Shown piece by piece: positions 9,115 to 18,574 of a stretch of 64,000 bases of DNA. Made by a program: the position numbers and the translations under genes. The notes beneath the pieces are model-generated. The model searched no databases. It saw only the letters and a program-made list of their open reading frames with translations, and was not told the origin of the DNA. Origin of the DNA: Laceyella putida (lineage in GTDB: Bacteria; Bacillota; Bacilli; Thermoactinomycetales; Thermoactinomycetaceae); contig NZ_JBHTBW010000020.1 in assembly GCF_042665195.1 (NCBI RefSeq), positions 68,076 through 132,075 on the forward strand, written 5' to 3'. Positions within the stretch are counted from its first letter, which is position 1. The number at the start of each line of letters is the position of its first letter.

Positions 9115-9449
9115 GGGTGTCTATGAATCTCCTCTTCTATTTATGTATAAACAAACTTGTGGCATCAACCGCTTTATTCCAGAAGTCCTTCCGCCATCCC
9201 ACTTGATCGTATCATCATGATCTTATTGGACAAGGAAAAAGGAATGCCGGGAAACGACATGGCATATTGACATGCACATGCCTGTCCCTCTTGTATCCAT
9301 CAACGAAGGGGATGAAACATGGCCCATCCCACAACGCCCACCTTACTGGGAATTCAGATGCTTTAGGCCAGACACGCAAAAGGCTATGCTTCAACCCGGA
9401 CATTCTATAAAATAATGTTATCAATGAAACACAAAAGGAGAAACCCAAT
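9115..9449. other. Intergenic stretch, nothing firm
   Basis: 335 bases hold the upstream regions of two divergent genes. An A/T-rich segment TCTATAAAATAATG near 9410-9423 may be the -10 region for the gene at 9450. No coding or structural element could be supported. Confidence 0.4.
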
Positions 9450-9791
9450 ATGATCGTCGGAAAAAACATTTATGACGGCCAACCGAGAGATGGAACCGTC
9501 ATCGCCAAAGCCACAGTGGATGAGGTGAACCAATTCCGCGAACTGCACGCCGAACACGTGGCCATCCTTCGCTTAACGGACACCCAGCTGCAACTGGATC
9601 GCGATGCCATCCAAGAGTGCTTGGCCCTCTTCAAAGAACATGAGCTGAAAACGATGGAATTCTGGGGTCGCGTCCATCAACGGCTGCGCGTCCCATATGC
9701 GTGGGACCTTCGCATCGACATCGTAACGGGCGATATCTTTGTGGAAAATGAAGACTGGCCCTACTACGATCAAGAGGAATATGAGGATTAA
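9450..9791 (+). CDS. Hypothetical 113-residue soluble protein
   Basis: A short acidic protein with no signal or membrane segment. The ATG follows AAAAGGAG at good spacing, and a terminator follows the stop, so it is a real single-gene unit. The core is helical (QECLALFKEHELKTMEFWGR) and the C terminus is very acidic and aromatic (EDWPYYDQEEYED). The family is not recognised. Its position beside the toxin/immunity-like array allows but does not show an immunity role. Confidence 0.6.
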   Translation: MIVGKNIYDGQPRDGTVIAKATVDEVNQFRELHAEHVAILRLTDTQLQLDRDAIQECLALFKEHELKTMEFWGRVHQRLRVPYAWDLRIDIVTGDIFVENEDWPYYDQEEYED

Positions 9792-9813
9792 TCCCTTTGT
9801 CTCCACTCATTTG

Positions 9814-9838
9814 CCCTGGGTCCATCCCGGGGTTTTTT
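9814..9838 (+). terminator. Intrinsic terminator
   Basis: A short stem, CCCTGGG with CCCGGGG around TCCAT, is followed by six T residues, 23 bases after the 113-residue gene. Confidence 0.7.
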
Positions 9839-9987
9839 GATGTTCAGTTAGCGGAAATTCCCACATTCGATCATTGCGTTTGGTTGATGAAAAGAAATAT
9901 GCAGGCAGATACATTGAAACAAACTGCCACGCAATACATTATAATAAATCTATGAAACGGTATCACAACCTTGCGTCGAATCGAACA

Positions 9988-11109
9988 TTACTTCCACTCG
10001 ATCACCTGCAACTCCCGATCCGTCGCCACCCGGATCTTGTCGCCGTCCCGGTGCCAACCGATGGCGTAAATGTAGTTTCCGTTCACTTTCAATTTGCGTT
10101 TAAATTCACCCGTTTTCATGTCGAAGAAAAGGAGCTGTCCCCCTGGTGCCGTACAGACCACTTCCCGTTTCCCCACCAACACTTTGCCGGCGTATCCCTT
10201 GGCATACTGTCCCTCCGGGATTCCCCGTTCCCAATCGGTCAAGCGGGCATCTATCGGAACCCGCCACATTTCTTCCCGCCGCGTTGCGGAAATGGCCACC
10301 AGATCCCCCACCCAACCTGCATCATATCCCCGATGATCATATCTCTTCCATAGATTGGTGTCTGTTGTCTTAAAACAGACCAGGCGGGTGGAATCGGGGT
10401 GGAAACCCAAGTCGGATACATAAGCGTTGATATCATACCAAGCAAACTGGCTCAATTTCCTTTCTTCCAATGATCCGGTGCGTTGATTGCCCTTGAGCAA
10501 GCTTGGAAAGATGTGAATCACCGCGCTACCTTCTTTCCATTCATTCACTGCCAACCGTTTTTGGTCGGGTGAAAGTTGAACGTTGTAAACGATGCCATAA
10601 CCCAATCCTTCCGGATCGAAATAATCCATTTCCTGCCATGTTCGCGCAAATGCTTCTCCCGTTTCCAAATGGATCCAAGCCAACCCCTCGTCTTCGTCCA
10701 ATTCACCTGGTTTCTTGCATGAATCGATCACCAGCCAATTTCCCTCTTGATCCAGACACAAACTAAACATGCATTCATTCGTGAACTCGTTCTGTATTTG
10801 ACTCAAGAGACCCAAATCCTCCGTGCTTCGGATGTCAATCCTGTTCATGGATCGATTCGACAACACCATCCACTTCCCGTCTGGAGAAAAAACCAAATCT
10901 TGGATATCTTCTGTTTCCAACCCATCCACAAACGTGAGTGTTGGCGTATAACGCCAGCGTACCAACTTGCCGCTTTCCTCAGCGACAAACAGCTCATTTT
11001 TAATCGGATGGAGGCGGACCATCCTGGGTAGGCGAGTATGTTCACACCATTCACCAAGTTCCAATCCTGAAGGTGAAGATAAGCGCTTTTCTGCATCGTT
11101 GGCTTTCAT
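9988..11109 (-). CDS. WD40-like beta-propeller protein, array member 1
   Basis: 373 residues, cytoplasmic. Blade-like repeats carry PD turns: FSPDGKWMVLSNRS, LSPDQKRLAVNEWKE, FHPDSTRLVCFK, and close with a propeller end DRELQVIEWK. No enzymatic motif is visible. The N terminus MKANDAEKRLSSPSGLELGE is shared with members 2, 4 and 5. It is first of the left three-gene unit in a six-gene tandem array downstream of the RHS toxin. The counterpart in the other unit is member 4 (14272), with which it shares long near-identical stretches such as KKPGELDEDEGLAWIHLE. Beta-propellers bind proteins or peptides; an immunity or toxin-binding role is inferred from position only. Confidence 0.7.
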   Translation of the reverse strand: MKANDAEKRLSSPSGLELGEWCEHTRLPRMVRLHPIKNELFVAEESGKLVRWRYTPTLTFVDGLETEDIQDLVFSPDGKWMVLSNRSMNRIDIRSTEDLGLLSQIQNEFTNECMFSLCLDQEGNWLVIDSCKKPGELDEDEGLAWIHLETGEAFARTWQEMDYFDPEGLGYGIVYNVQLSPDQKRLAVNEWKEGSAVIHIFPSLLKGNQRTGSLEERKLSQFAWYDINAYVSDLGFHPDSTRLVCFKTTDTNLWKRYDHRGYDAGWVGDLVAISATRREEMWRVPIDARLTDWERGIPEGQYAKGYAGKVLVGKREVVCTAPGGQLLFFDMKTGEFKRKLKVNGNYIYAIGWHRDGDKIRVATDRELQVIEWK

Positions 11110-11277
11110 CCTGAGGTTATTCCCCCTTATGCTGTAAAGAGATAGTCAATGCTTACTCTTATCAACCGATACTACTGAAACAGACAAGGGTTTATCCGTT
11201 ATAAAAAGGAGAAAAGAAACAATCCCCTCGATAAGGACAGTCATTTTTTTAAAACGAAACGTTAATGGAACAACCAT
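11110..11277. repeat. Array intergenic repeat, copy A (168 bp)
   Basis: This 168-bp spacer is nearly identical to the spacer at 15391-15558 (same length, about three differences seen by eye). It contains TATAAAAAGGAGAAAAGAAAC and a degenerate hairpin. In other array spacers the matching place carries strong terminators. Near-identity in non-coding DNA marks a recent duplication or gene conversion. Confidence 0.85.
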
Positions 11278-12387
11278 TTACTTCCACTCGATCACCTGCA
11301 ACTCCCGATCCGTCGCCACCCGGATCTTGTCGCCGTCTTTGTGCCAACCGATGGCATAAATGCAGGTACCGTTCAGTTTTAGTTTGCGTTTAAATTCACC
11401 CGTTTTCATGTCGAAAAAGAGAAGCCGTCCTCCCGGCGCGGTGCAAACCACTTCCCGTTCCCCCACCAGCACTTTCCCGGCGTATCCCTTGACATACTGT
11501 CCCTCCGGGATTCCCCGTTCCCAATCGGTCAAGCGGGAATCAATCGGAACACGCCACAATTCTTCCCGCCGCGTTGCGGAAATGGCCACGAGATCCCCCA
11601 CCCAGCCTGCATCATATCCCCGATGATCATATCTCTTCCATAGATTGGGGTCTGTTGTCTTAATGGAATCGGGATGGAAACCCAAGTCGGATACATAAGC
11701 GTTGATATCATACCACGCCCGCTGGCTCAATCGCTTTTCTTCCAATGATCCGGTGCGTTGATTGCCCTTAATCAGACTTGGGAAAATATGAATCACCGCG
11801 CTGCCTTCTTTCCATTCATTCACTGCCAACCGTTTTTGGTCGGGTGATAGTTGAACGTTGTAAACGATTCCATAACCCAATCCTTCCGGGTCGAAATAAT
11901 CCATTTACGACCATGTCCGGGCATGGGCCTCTCCCATCTGCAAATGAATCCAGGCCAACCCCTCTTCTTCATCCAACTCACCCGGTTTCCTGCATGAATC
12001 GATCACCAGCCAACTTCCGTCTTGATCCAGGCACATGGAAAACATGTATTCTCCATTGGTGAGTGCATTCTGCATTTGTCTCAAGCGGCTCAAATCCTCC
12101 GCGTTTCGGATGTCGATACTGCGAAGGGAGCGAGCCGACACCGCAAACCACTGTCCGTCCGGAGAAAAGACCAAATCTTCGATATCCGCCGTCTCCAATC
12201 CATCCACAAACGTGAGTGCGGGTGTGTAACGCCAGCGTACCAACTTGCCGCTTTCCTCGGCGACGAACAGCTCATCCTTAAGAGGGTGAAGGCGGACTCT
12301 CCTCGGTATCAAATAATCTTCGCACCATTCACCAGGTTCCAATCCCGAAGGGGAAGATAAGCGCTTTTCCGTATCGTTGTTTTTCAT
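11278..12387 (-). pseudogene. WD40-like array member 2, interrupted by an in-frame stop
   Basis: Homology to member 5 runs the full length, but a TAA interrupts it: the upstream part (12387-11905) ends HARTWS-stop, and the downstream part resumes at once with MDYFDPEGLGYG in the same frame, where relatives read HARTWPEMDY. A second lesion removes five codons (relatives FHPDSTRLVCFKTTD, here FHPDSIKTTD). Two separate polypeptides could be made because an ATG follows the stop directly, but a decaying copy is more likely. Spacing and gene order still match the array. Confidence 0.8.
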
Positions 12388-12539
12388 CCTGAGTCTATTC
12401 CCCCTTTGCAGGTAGCCAATGCTTACTCTTATTAACCAATGCCACTACAGACAAGAGCTTATCCACTATAAGAAGAAAAAGCAACAAACCACTGATAAGG
12501 ATGGTTACTTTTTCAGAACGATACGTTAACGGAAAACAA

Positions 12540-14162
12540 TCAATTCCACTCAATCACTTGCAACTCCCGCTCCGTCGCCACCCGGATCTTGTCGCCGTCC
12601 CGATGTCGGCCGATTGCCAAAATGTGTTGCCCGTTCACCTTCACTTTCCGCTTGAATGCGCCCGTTTCCATGTCGAAGAAAAGGAGTTGGCCCCCTGGCG
12701 CGGTGCAGACCACTTCCGTTTCCCCCGCCAACACTTTGCCGGCGTAACCCAACGCATAGGCCATTTCTGAAATGCCACGCTCATTTTCCGTGAGTTGCCG
12801 GTCAATCGGGACACTCCAGTATTCTTGGCGTTTGGTTGCCGATACCGCGACCAAGTCACCCACCCAGCCATTTCTCGCTTTGGCGTCATGGTAAGAGGAA
12901 GAGCGAAAATAAAACAGGCGCCGCGACTCGTTGCAGAAGCACAAATCAGTGATCTCGTATTCCCCTCTTGAATAGTAGGAAACCAACGGCCCTTCTCCTT
13001 CCGCAAACAAACTGTTCATGATGTGCAAATTAGCGTCTCCGCCCTTCGATTCGTTTAACGACAATCGTTTCTGATCTTGCGAAAGGATCAGTTGCACAGC
13101 GGTGCCATATCCATACTCCGGCTCTGGATAACCCAACTCTTCCCATGACGTTCTCCGAAACTCGCCCGTCTCCCGTTCAATCCAGCCCATCCCCTCTTCC
13201 ACATCCACCATCAGCCACCTTCCATCCGGGCTGATGGATAACGCCGTCATCCACTCCGGTTCCATCGTGTATTCATTCTGGATCAATCCGATGGGAGACA
13301 AATCGGTGCCCGACCTCCGTTCCACTCCCCACAGGTGTTCGGCGGTTATCACCATTTCATCCCCTTGTGGAAAAACAGCCAAATCTTTGATGAGATATTG
13401 GTGCGTTTGCATTCCCTTCTCAAAGGAAATCTTGGGCGCATATCTCCATTTGCCGATTTGGCCATGCCGGGGTGACGCCAACAGTTCGTCCCGAACCGGA
13501 TGGAGTCTCACCATCGGCCGGGCCTTATAGCCTATCAACGGCACATAGTTAAGGGTTTCACACCATTCACCTAGCTTCAACTCTGATGGAACGGAGATGG
13601 TCTTTTCAACTTCGCCCAGCAATTCCACAAATAATTTAAATTTTTCCTCGAAATGCGTGCAGTGTTGCGGAAAACGGCCTTGATGATCCCTCGTTCGGCG
13701 CAACAACGGATTGTCTTCCAACAACGCCAAGGCATTTTTCCATCCCACAGGTCCCATATTGATGGCCATATGCAACAACGTACGCCCTTCATGATTGACT
13801 CTGGTTGGATCGGCCCCACTTTGGATCATATACAGGTAGATTTCTTTCATCCTTTCCATCGAACGGCAAAATGTGAAGAGCCGATGCAAAGGTGTATTTC
13901 CTTTGTGGTCCGCCGCATTGACATCGGCGCCCGCTTCCACCAAAAGTCTCACCATCGGCAAGCTTTCTTTGCTGACTGCGACATGCAAAGCGGTGTATCC
14001 TTGCTCATCCGCCGCGTTGACATTGGCGCCCGCTTCAATAAGTCGGCGCACCTGATCCAACTCTCCCGATCGGGCGGCAGAAACGATGGCTTCATTCGGA
14101 AGCTTCATGTTTTTGATGCATTCAACTTTCCTCCTGACGAGATGCACAGTCTTTTGGTTCAT
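12540..14162 (-). CDS. Ankyrin-repeat/beta-propeller fusion, array member 3
   Basis: 540 residues. Residues ~25-160 are ankyrin repeats: GELDQVRRLIEAGANVNAAD, then EQGYTALHVAVSKESLPMVR, KGNTPLHRLF, EGRTLLHMAI. The rest is the array's propeller (LGEWCE..., ISPDGRWLMVDVEEGMGW, LSQDQKRLSLNESK, ending RELQVIEWN). The ATG at 14162 has AGGGGTG 11 bases upstream, as in its relatives. Its counterpart in the second unit is member 6. Ankyrin proteins are established immunity components in polymorphic toxin systems (Zhang, Iyer and Aravind survey); a role against the RHS toxin is inference. Confidence 0.75.
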   Translation of the reverse strand: MNQKTVHLVRRKVECIKNMKLPNEAIVSAARSGELDQVRRLIEAGANVNAADEQGYTALHVAVSKESLPMVRLLVEAGADVNAADHKGNTPLHRLFTFCRSMERMKEIYLYMIQSGADPTRVNHEGRTLLHMAINMGPVGWKNALALLEDNPLLRRTRDHQGRFPQHCTHFEEKFKLFVELLGEVEKTISVPSELKLGEWCETLNYVPLIGYKARPMVRLHPVRDELLASPRHGQIGKWRYAPKISFEKGMQTHQYLIKDLAVFPQGDEMVITAEHLWGVERRSGTDLSPIGLIQNEYTMEPEWMTALSISPDGRWLMVDVEEGMGWIERETGEFRRTSWEELGYPEPEYGYGTAVQLILSQDQKRLSLNESKGGDANLHIMNSLFAEGEGPLVSYYSRGEYEITDLCFCNESRRLFYFRSSSYHDAKARNGWVGDLVAVSATKRQEYWSVPIDRQLTENERGISEMAYALGYAGKVLAGETEVVCTAPGGQLLFFDMETGAFKRKVKVNGQHILAIGRHRDGDKIRVATERELQVIEWN

Positions 14163-14205
14163 GATAAATAAAACACCCCTATGACTTATCCGCTATAAAT
14201 AGGAG

Positions 14206-14243
14206 AAAAAGCAACCCATCCCTTAATGGAATCGTTGCTTTTT
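14206..14243 (-). terminator. Intrinsic terminator within array
   Basis: A 10-bp stem, AAAAAGCAAC with GTTGCTTTTT, lies between members 4 and 3, so at least some array genes are separate transcription units. Confidence 0.85.
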
Positions 14244-14271
14244 CAAAAATAAAACGTTAACGGAAGAACAA

Positions 14272-15390
14272 TCATTTCCACTCGATCACTTGCAGTTCCC
14301 GATCCGTGGCCACCCGGATCTTGCCACCGTCCCGATGCCAACCGATGGCGTAAATGTAGTTTCCGTTCACTTTCAATTTGCGTTTAAATTCACCCGTTTT
14401 CATGTCGAAGAAGAGAAGCTGTCCGTTCGGGGCGGTGCAGACCACTTCCGTTTCCCCCACCAACACTTTGCCGGCATATTCATCAGCATAAAATCCCTCT
14501 GGAACTCCCTGCTCCCAACCGGTTAAGCTGGAATCAATCGGGACACGCCATAATTCTTCCCGATCCGTGGCGGAAATGGAAACTAGATCTCCTACCCAAC
14601 CAGAATCATATTGCCGAAGATCATATTTCAATGTATATGAGTTTGTCGTTCTAAAACAAACCAAGCGGGCGGAATCGGGATGGAAACAAAAGTCCGATAC
14701 AAAGGAGTGGATATCATACCATGCAAACTGGCTCAATTGCCTTTCTTCCAATGATCCGGTGCGCTGATGTCCCTTGATCTGGCTTGGGAAGATATGAATC
14801 ACCGCGCTGCCTTCTTTCCATTCATTCACCGCCAACCGCTTTTGGTCGGGTGAAAGCTGTATTTTGTAGACAATTCCATAACCATATTCTTCGGGATCAA
14901 AATAATCCATTTCTTGCCATGTTCGCGCAAATGCTTCTCCAGTTTCCAAATGGATCCAAGCCAATCCCTCGTCTTCGTCCAATTCACCCGGTTTCTTGCA
15001 TGAATCGATCACCAGCCAATTTCCCTCTTGATCCAGACACAAACTAAACATGCATTCATTCGTGAACTCGTTCTGTATTTGACTCAAGAGACCCAAATCC
15101 TCCGTGCTTCGGATGTCAATCCTGTTCATGGATCGATTCGACAACACCATCCACTTCCCGTCTGGAGAAAAAACCAAATCTTGGATATCTTCTGTTTCCA
15201 ATCCATCCACAAACGTGAGTGTTGGCGTGTAACGCCAGCGTACCAACTTGCCGCTTTCCTCAGCGACAAACAGCTCATCCTTAAGAGGGTGAAGGCGGAC
15301 CATTTTGCGTAGGCGAGTATGTTCACACCATTCACCAAGTTCCAATCCGGAAGGGGAGGATAAGCGTTTTTCTGAATCGTTGGCTTTCAT
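14272..15390 (-). CDS. WD40-like beta-propeller protein, array member 4
   Basis: 372 residues, first gene of the right-hand three-gene unit and counterpart of member 1: both share NECMFSLCLDQEGNWLVIDS and KKPGELDEDEGLAWIHLE unchanged. Differences cluster in the last third (YTLKYDLRQYDSGWVGDLVS here versus NLWKRYDHRGYDAGWVGDLV). That pattern, a frozen half and a changed half, fits selection or recombination for altered binding. The start has GGGGGA 11 bases upstream. No signal peptide, no enzyme motif. Confidence 0.7.
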   Translation of the reverse strand: MKANDSEKRLSSPSGLELGEWCEHTRLRKMVRLHPLKDELFVAEESGKLVRWRYTPTLTFVDGLETEDIQDLVFSPDGKWMVLSNRSMNRIDIRSTEDLGLLSQIQNEFTNECMFSLCLDQEGNWLVIDSCKKPGELDEDEGLAWIHLETGEAFARTWQEMDYFDPEEYGYGIVYKIQLSPDQKRLAVNEWKEGSAVIHIFPSQIKGHQRTGSLEERQLSQFAWYDIHSFVSDFCFHPDSARLVCFRTTNSYTLKYDLRQYDSGWVGDLVSISATDREELWRVPIDSSLTGWEQGVPEGFYADEYAGKVLVGETEVVCTAPNGQLLFFDMKTGEFKRKLKVNGNYIYAIGWHRDGGKIRVATDRELQVIEWK

Positions 15391-15558
15391 TCTGAGGTTA
15401 TTCCCCCTTATGCTGTAAACAGATAGTCAATGCTTACTCTTATCAACCGATACCACTGAAACAGACAAGGGTTTATCCGTTATAAAAAGGAGAAAAGAAA
15501 CAATCCCCTCGATAAGGACAGTCATTTTTTTAAAACGAAACGTTAATGGAACAACCAT
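15391..15558. repeat. Array intergenic repeat, copy B (168 bp)
   Basis: Second copy of the 168-bp spacer at 11110-11277. The offset between copies is 4281 bases, equal to the offset between the matching genes on either side. Confidence 0.85.
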
Positions 15559-16692
15559 TTACTTCCACTCGATCACCTGCAACTCCCGATCCGTCGCCAC
15601 CCGGATCTTGTCGCCGTCTTTGTGCAAACCGATGGCGTAAATGTGGTTTCCGTTCACTTTCAATTTGCGTTGAAATTCACCCGTTTTCATATCAAAGAAG
15701 AGAAGCTGTCCGTTTGGAGTTGTGCAGACCACTTCCGTTTCTCCAGCCAACACTTTGCCCGCATAGCCATGAGGGGCATAATGCCCTTCCAGGATTCCCC
15801 GCTCCCAGCCGGTCAAGCGGGAATCAATCGGCACCCGCCACAACTCTTCCCGACGTGTTGCGGAAATGGTAATCAACTCACCCACCCAACCGGCACCAAC
15901 AGAGGGATAACGCCAATGATCATATTTCCATCCATCCATGCTTGTCGTCTTAAAACAGACCAAGCAGGTGGAATCGGGATGGAAACAAAGGTCAGATACA
16001 TTGGAATTAATATCAACCCATGCAAACTGGCTCAATTGCCTTTCTTCCAATGATCCGGTGCGCTGATGTCCCTTAAGCAGGCTCGGAAAAATGTGAATCA
16101 CCGCACTGCCTTCTTTCCATTCATTCACCGCCAACCGCTTTTGGTCGGGTGAGAGCGCCATTTGGCAGATATGTCCATAACCCAATTCTTCGGGATCTAC
16201 ATAATCCATCTCCGGCCATGTCCGGGCATGGGCCTCTCCCGTCTGCAAATGAATCCAGGCCAGCCCCTCTTCTTCATCCAACTCACCCGGTTTCCTGCAT
16301 GAATCGATCACCAGCCAGCTTCCGTCTTGATCCAGGCACATGGAAAACATGTATTCTCCATTAGTGAACGCATTCCGTATTTGACGCAAGAGGCTCAAAT
16401 CCTCCGTGCTTCGGATATCAATGCTACGGAGGGCCGGAGCCGATACCGCAAACCACTGCCCGTCTGAAGAAAAGGTCAAATCGTTGATATCCGATGTTTC
16501 CAATCCATCCACAAACGTGAGTGCCGGTGTGTAACGCCAGCGAGCCAACTTGCCGCTTTCCGTGATTACGAATAACTCATCTTTGATAGGATGGAGGCGG
16601 ACCATCTTTGGTAGGCGAATATGTTCACACCATTCACCAGGTTCCAATCCTGAAGGTGAAGATAAGCACTTTTCCGTATCGTTTGTTTTCAT
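15559..16692 (-). CDS. WD40-like beta-propeller protein, array member 5
   Basis: 377 residues; intact counterpart of broken member 2 (shared CRKPGELDEEEGLAWIHLQ, GEYMFSMCLDQDGSWLVIDS). The start is set at the ATG beginning MKTNDTEKCLSS, which aligns with MKANDSEK of members 1 and 4; a longer frame from 16734 lacks that conserved N terminus. Blades again carry SPDQKRLAVNEWKEGSAVIH, and the protein ends at the common DRELQVIEWK. A local change, HWRYPSVGAGWVGELITISA, replaces the HRGYDAGWVGDLVAISA of members 1 and 2, consistent with a variable face of the propeller. Confidence 0.7.
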   Translation of the reverse strand: MKTNDTEKCLSSPSGLEPGEWCEHIRLPKMVRLHPIKDELFVITESGKLARWRYTPALTFVDGLETSDINDLTFSSDGQWFAVSAPALRSIDIRSTEDLSLLRQIRNAFTNGEYMFSMCLDQDGSWLVIDSCRKPGELDEEEGLAWIHLQTGEAHARTWPEMDYVDPEELGYGHICQMALSPDQKRLAVNEWKEGSAVIHIFPSLLKGHQRTGSLEERQLSQFAWVDINSNVSDLCFHPDSTCLVCFKTTSMDGWKYDHWRYPSVGAGWVGELITISATRREELWRVPIDSRLTGWERGILEGHYAPHGYAGKVLAGETEVVCTTPNGQLLFFDMKTGEFQRKLKVNGNHIYAIGLHKDGDKIRVATDRELQVIEWK

Positions 16693-16772
16693 CCTGAGGT
16701 TGTTCCCTTCCAGGTAGTCAATGCTTATAACCAATACTAGTGAAACAGACCAGGGCTTATCCGTTATAAGGA

Positions 16773-16808
16773 GAAAAGCAACCGTCCTCTACGACGAGGA
16801 TGGTCACT
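16773..16808 (-). terminator. Intrinsic terminator within array
   Basis: The stem ACCGTCCTC with GAGGATGGT around a 6-base loop, flanked by AAAAGC and a run of T on the plus strand, separates members 6 and 5. Confidence 0.65.
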
Positions 16809-16841
16809 TTTTAAAAACGAAACCGTTGGCGGGAGAACCAT

Positions 16842-18446
16842 TTACTTCCACTCGATCACTTGCAACTCCCGCTCCGTCGCCACCCGGATCTTGCCGCCGT
16901 CCCGATGCCTGCCGATCGCCAAAATGTGTTGCCCGTTCACTTTCAGTTTGCGCTTAAACGCTCCTGTTTCCACATCAAAAAACAGAAGAAGTCCGCCTGG
17001 GGCGGTGCAAACCACCTCCTCTTGGCCAACGAATACTTTACCGGCGTAACGGCGATGAAATGCATTTTCAAACAGCTCCGTTTCTGATCCGGCGAGGATG
17101 GCATCAATGGAAACACGCCACAGCTCTTCCTTATGAGTTGCCGCAATGGCCACGAGATCTCCCACCCACCCTGGTCGATGTTGATTGTTACTTGGACTTT
17201 TGAAAAATATTAATCGGCTAGAGTCTGGATGAAAACGAAGGTCAGAAATATAGGTGCCCATTTCAGCCCAAGCCTGCTGACTCAACAGCCATTCATCCTG
17301 CGATCCCTTTCGTTCATGCTCAGCCAAAATACCAGGGAATACATGGACTAAGGTGGAAGAACCATGTAATTCATTCAGCGCCAACCGCTTCTGGTCAGGC
17401 GAAAGTACCAATTGAACCGCGGTCCCATATCCATAGTCCGGGTCTTCGTACCCTAACTCTTTCCACGACCGAAAATGAAAGGCATTCGTTTCACGGTCAC
17501 CCCAACCGACACCCTCATACCCGTCATCGTTGACATCAGTAATGATCCATTTCCCGTCGGGGCTGATGCACAAAGCATTCATCCACTCCGGTTCCATGGT
17601 ATATTCATTCCGCAACAAATCGATACGTCGCAAACCTCGCATGCTCCGTATTTCAATGCCCCAGAGGTTGGGTGCGACGACCGCAAACCAATCCCCCTCG
17701 GGCGCAACAGCCAGATCTTGGATAAAACATTGATCCGTTTGGATCCCTTCTGCAAACGATAAATCCGGTCCATAGCACCAGCGACTAATTTTCCCATCCG
17801 GATGACCCACCAACAGTTCATCGTTGAGCGGATGGAGACGAACCACGGCCGGAGCGAAGTAAGTGAGATGCGAAGGTGCTTGCATCTCTTCGCACCACTC
17901 GCCCAACTCCATGCCTTGGGAAGAGACAAGGGACCGCTCCACATACCCCGACCGTTCAGCCAAGTAGCGGAACGAAGCTTCATTTTGGGAGCAATGCTGT
18001 GGCAAGCGACCATGGCCATCCCTCATGCACAATAAGGAGGGGTAGTCCGATAACTGTTCAACCACCTTTGGCGCACCAGCACCCAAATTCTGATGCAACA
18101 GGGTCCGCCCCTCTTGGTCAGCCAGCATCGGGTCGGCACCATGCCGCAACAAATGAGACAATATCTCCTGTGCCACGCCAAGCGGCACCTGATAGGTGGA
18201 AAACGCTTTATGGATGGCCGTCTCTCCCCTTTGGTTTTGCCGATTCACATCAGCCCCAGCTTCTACCAAACACTGAATCATGGCCAGGTCCCCTTGAACC
18301 GCCGCTTTATGCAGCGCCGTCTCACCTTGTCCATCCACGGCATTCACGTCGGCCCCGGCGTCAAGCAGCTGACGTACAGTTTCCACCGCTCCCTGTTCGG
18401 CGGCAAGGATCAGAGATAAGTTTACTTTGTCTCGTTCTAGCATCAC
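16842..18446 (-). CDS. Ankyrin-repeat/beta-propeller fusion, array member 6
   Basis: 534 residues, nearest gene downstream of the RHS toxin. N-terminal ankyrin repeats (VETVRQLLDAGADVNAVDGQ, GETALHKAAVQGDLAMIQCL, RGETAIHKAF, EGRTLLHQNL; residues ~15-150) are followed by the propeller (HPLNDELLVGHPDGKISRW, ISPDGKWIITDVNDDGYEG, LSPDQKRLALNELHG, ending RELQVIEWK). It is the most diverged of the counterpart pair 3/6. A terminator and about 130 bases separate it from the RHS stop, so it is not strictly in one operon. Position directly downstream of the toxin is where immunity genes sit; the assignment is inferred. Confidence 0.75.
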   Translation of the reverse strand: MMLERDKVNLSLILAAEQGAVETVRQLLDAGADVNAVDGQGETALHKAAVQGDLAMIQCLVEAGADVNRQNQRGETAIHKAFSTYQVPLGVAQEILSHLLRHGADPMLADQEGRTLLHQNLGAGAPKVVEQLSDYPSLLCMRDGHGRLPQHCSQNEASFRYLAERSGYVERSLVSSQGMELGEWCEEMQAPSHLTYFAPAVVRLHPLNDELLVGHPDGKISRWCYGPDLSFAEGIQTDQCFIQDLAVAPEGDWFAVVAPNLWGIEIRSMRGLRRIDLLRNEYTMEPEWMNALCISPDGKWIITDVNDDGYEGVGWGDRETNAFHFRSWKELGYEDPDYGYGTAVQLVLSPDQKRLALNELHGSSTLVHVFPGILAEHERKGSQDEWLLSQQAWAEMGTYISDLRFHPDSSRLIFFKSPSNNQHRPGWVGDLVAIAATHKEELWRVSIDAILAGSETELFENAFHRRYAGKVFVGQEEVVCTAPGGLLLFFDVETGAFKRKLKVNGQHILAIGRHRDGGKIRVATERELQVIEWK

Positions 18447-18515
18447 TTCATTCCCCCATCACACATCTTTTATCTCTATCATGTAATATGTTGGTCAACA
18501 TTTCTACACTTCATG

Positions 18516-18546
18516 AAAAAAGAAGCCACCGCTTTTAAGTGGCTTC
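18516..18546 (-). terminator. Intrinsic terminator of the RHS toxin gene
   Basis: An 11-bp stem, GAAGCCACTTA with a matching arm around TAAAAGCG, is followed on the minus strand by TTTTTT. Confidence 0.85.
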
Positions 18547-18574
18547 CCCTTCATCATATTTACGATTAACTGTT

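Noticed and set aside
9988..18446. CRISPR or other short regularly spaced repeats in the array
   Set aside because: The repetition is at gene scale (~1.1-1.7 kb), from paralogous genes and spacers, not 20-50-bp repeats.
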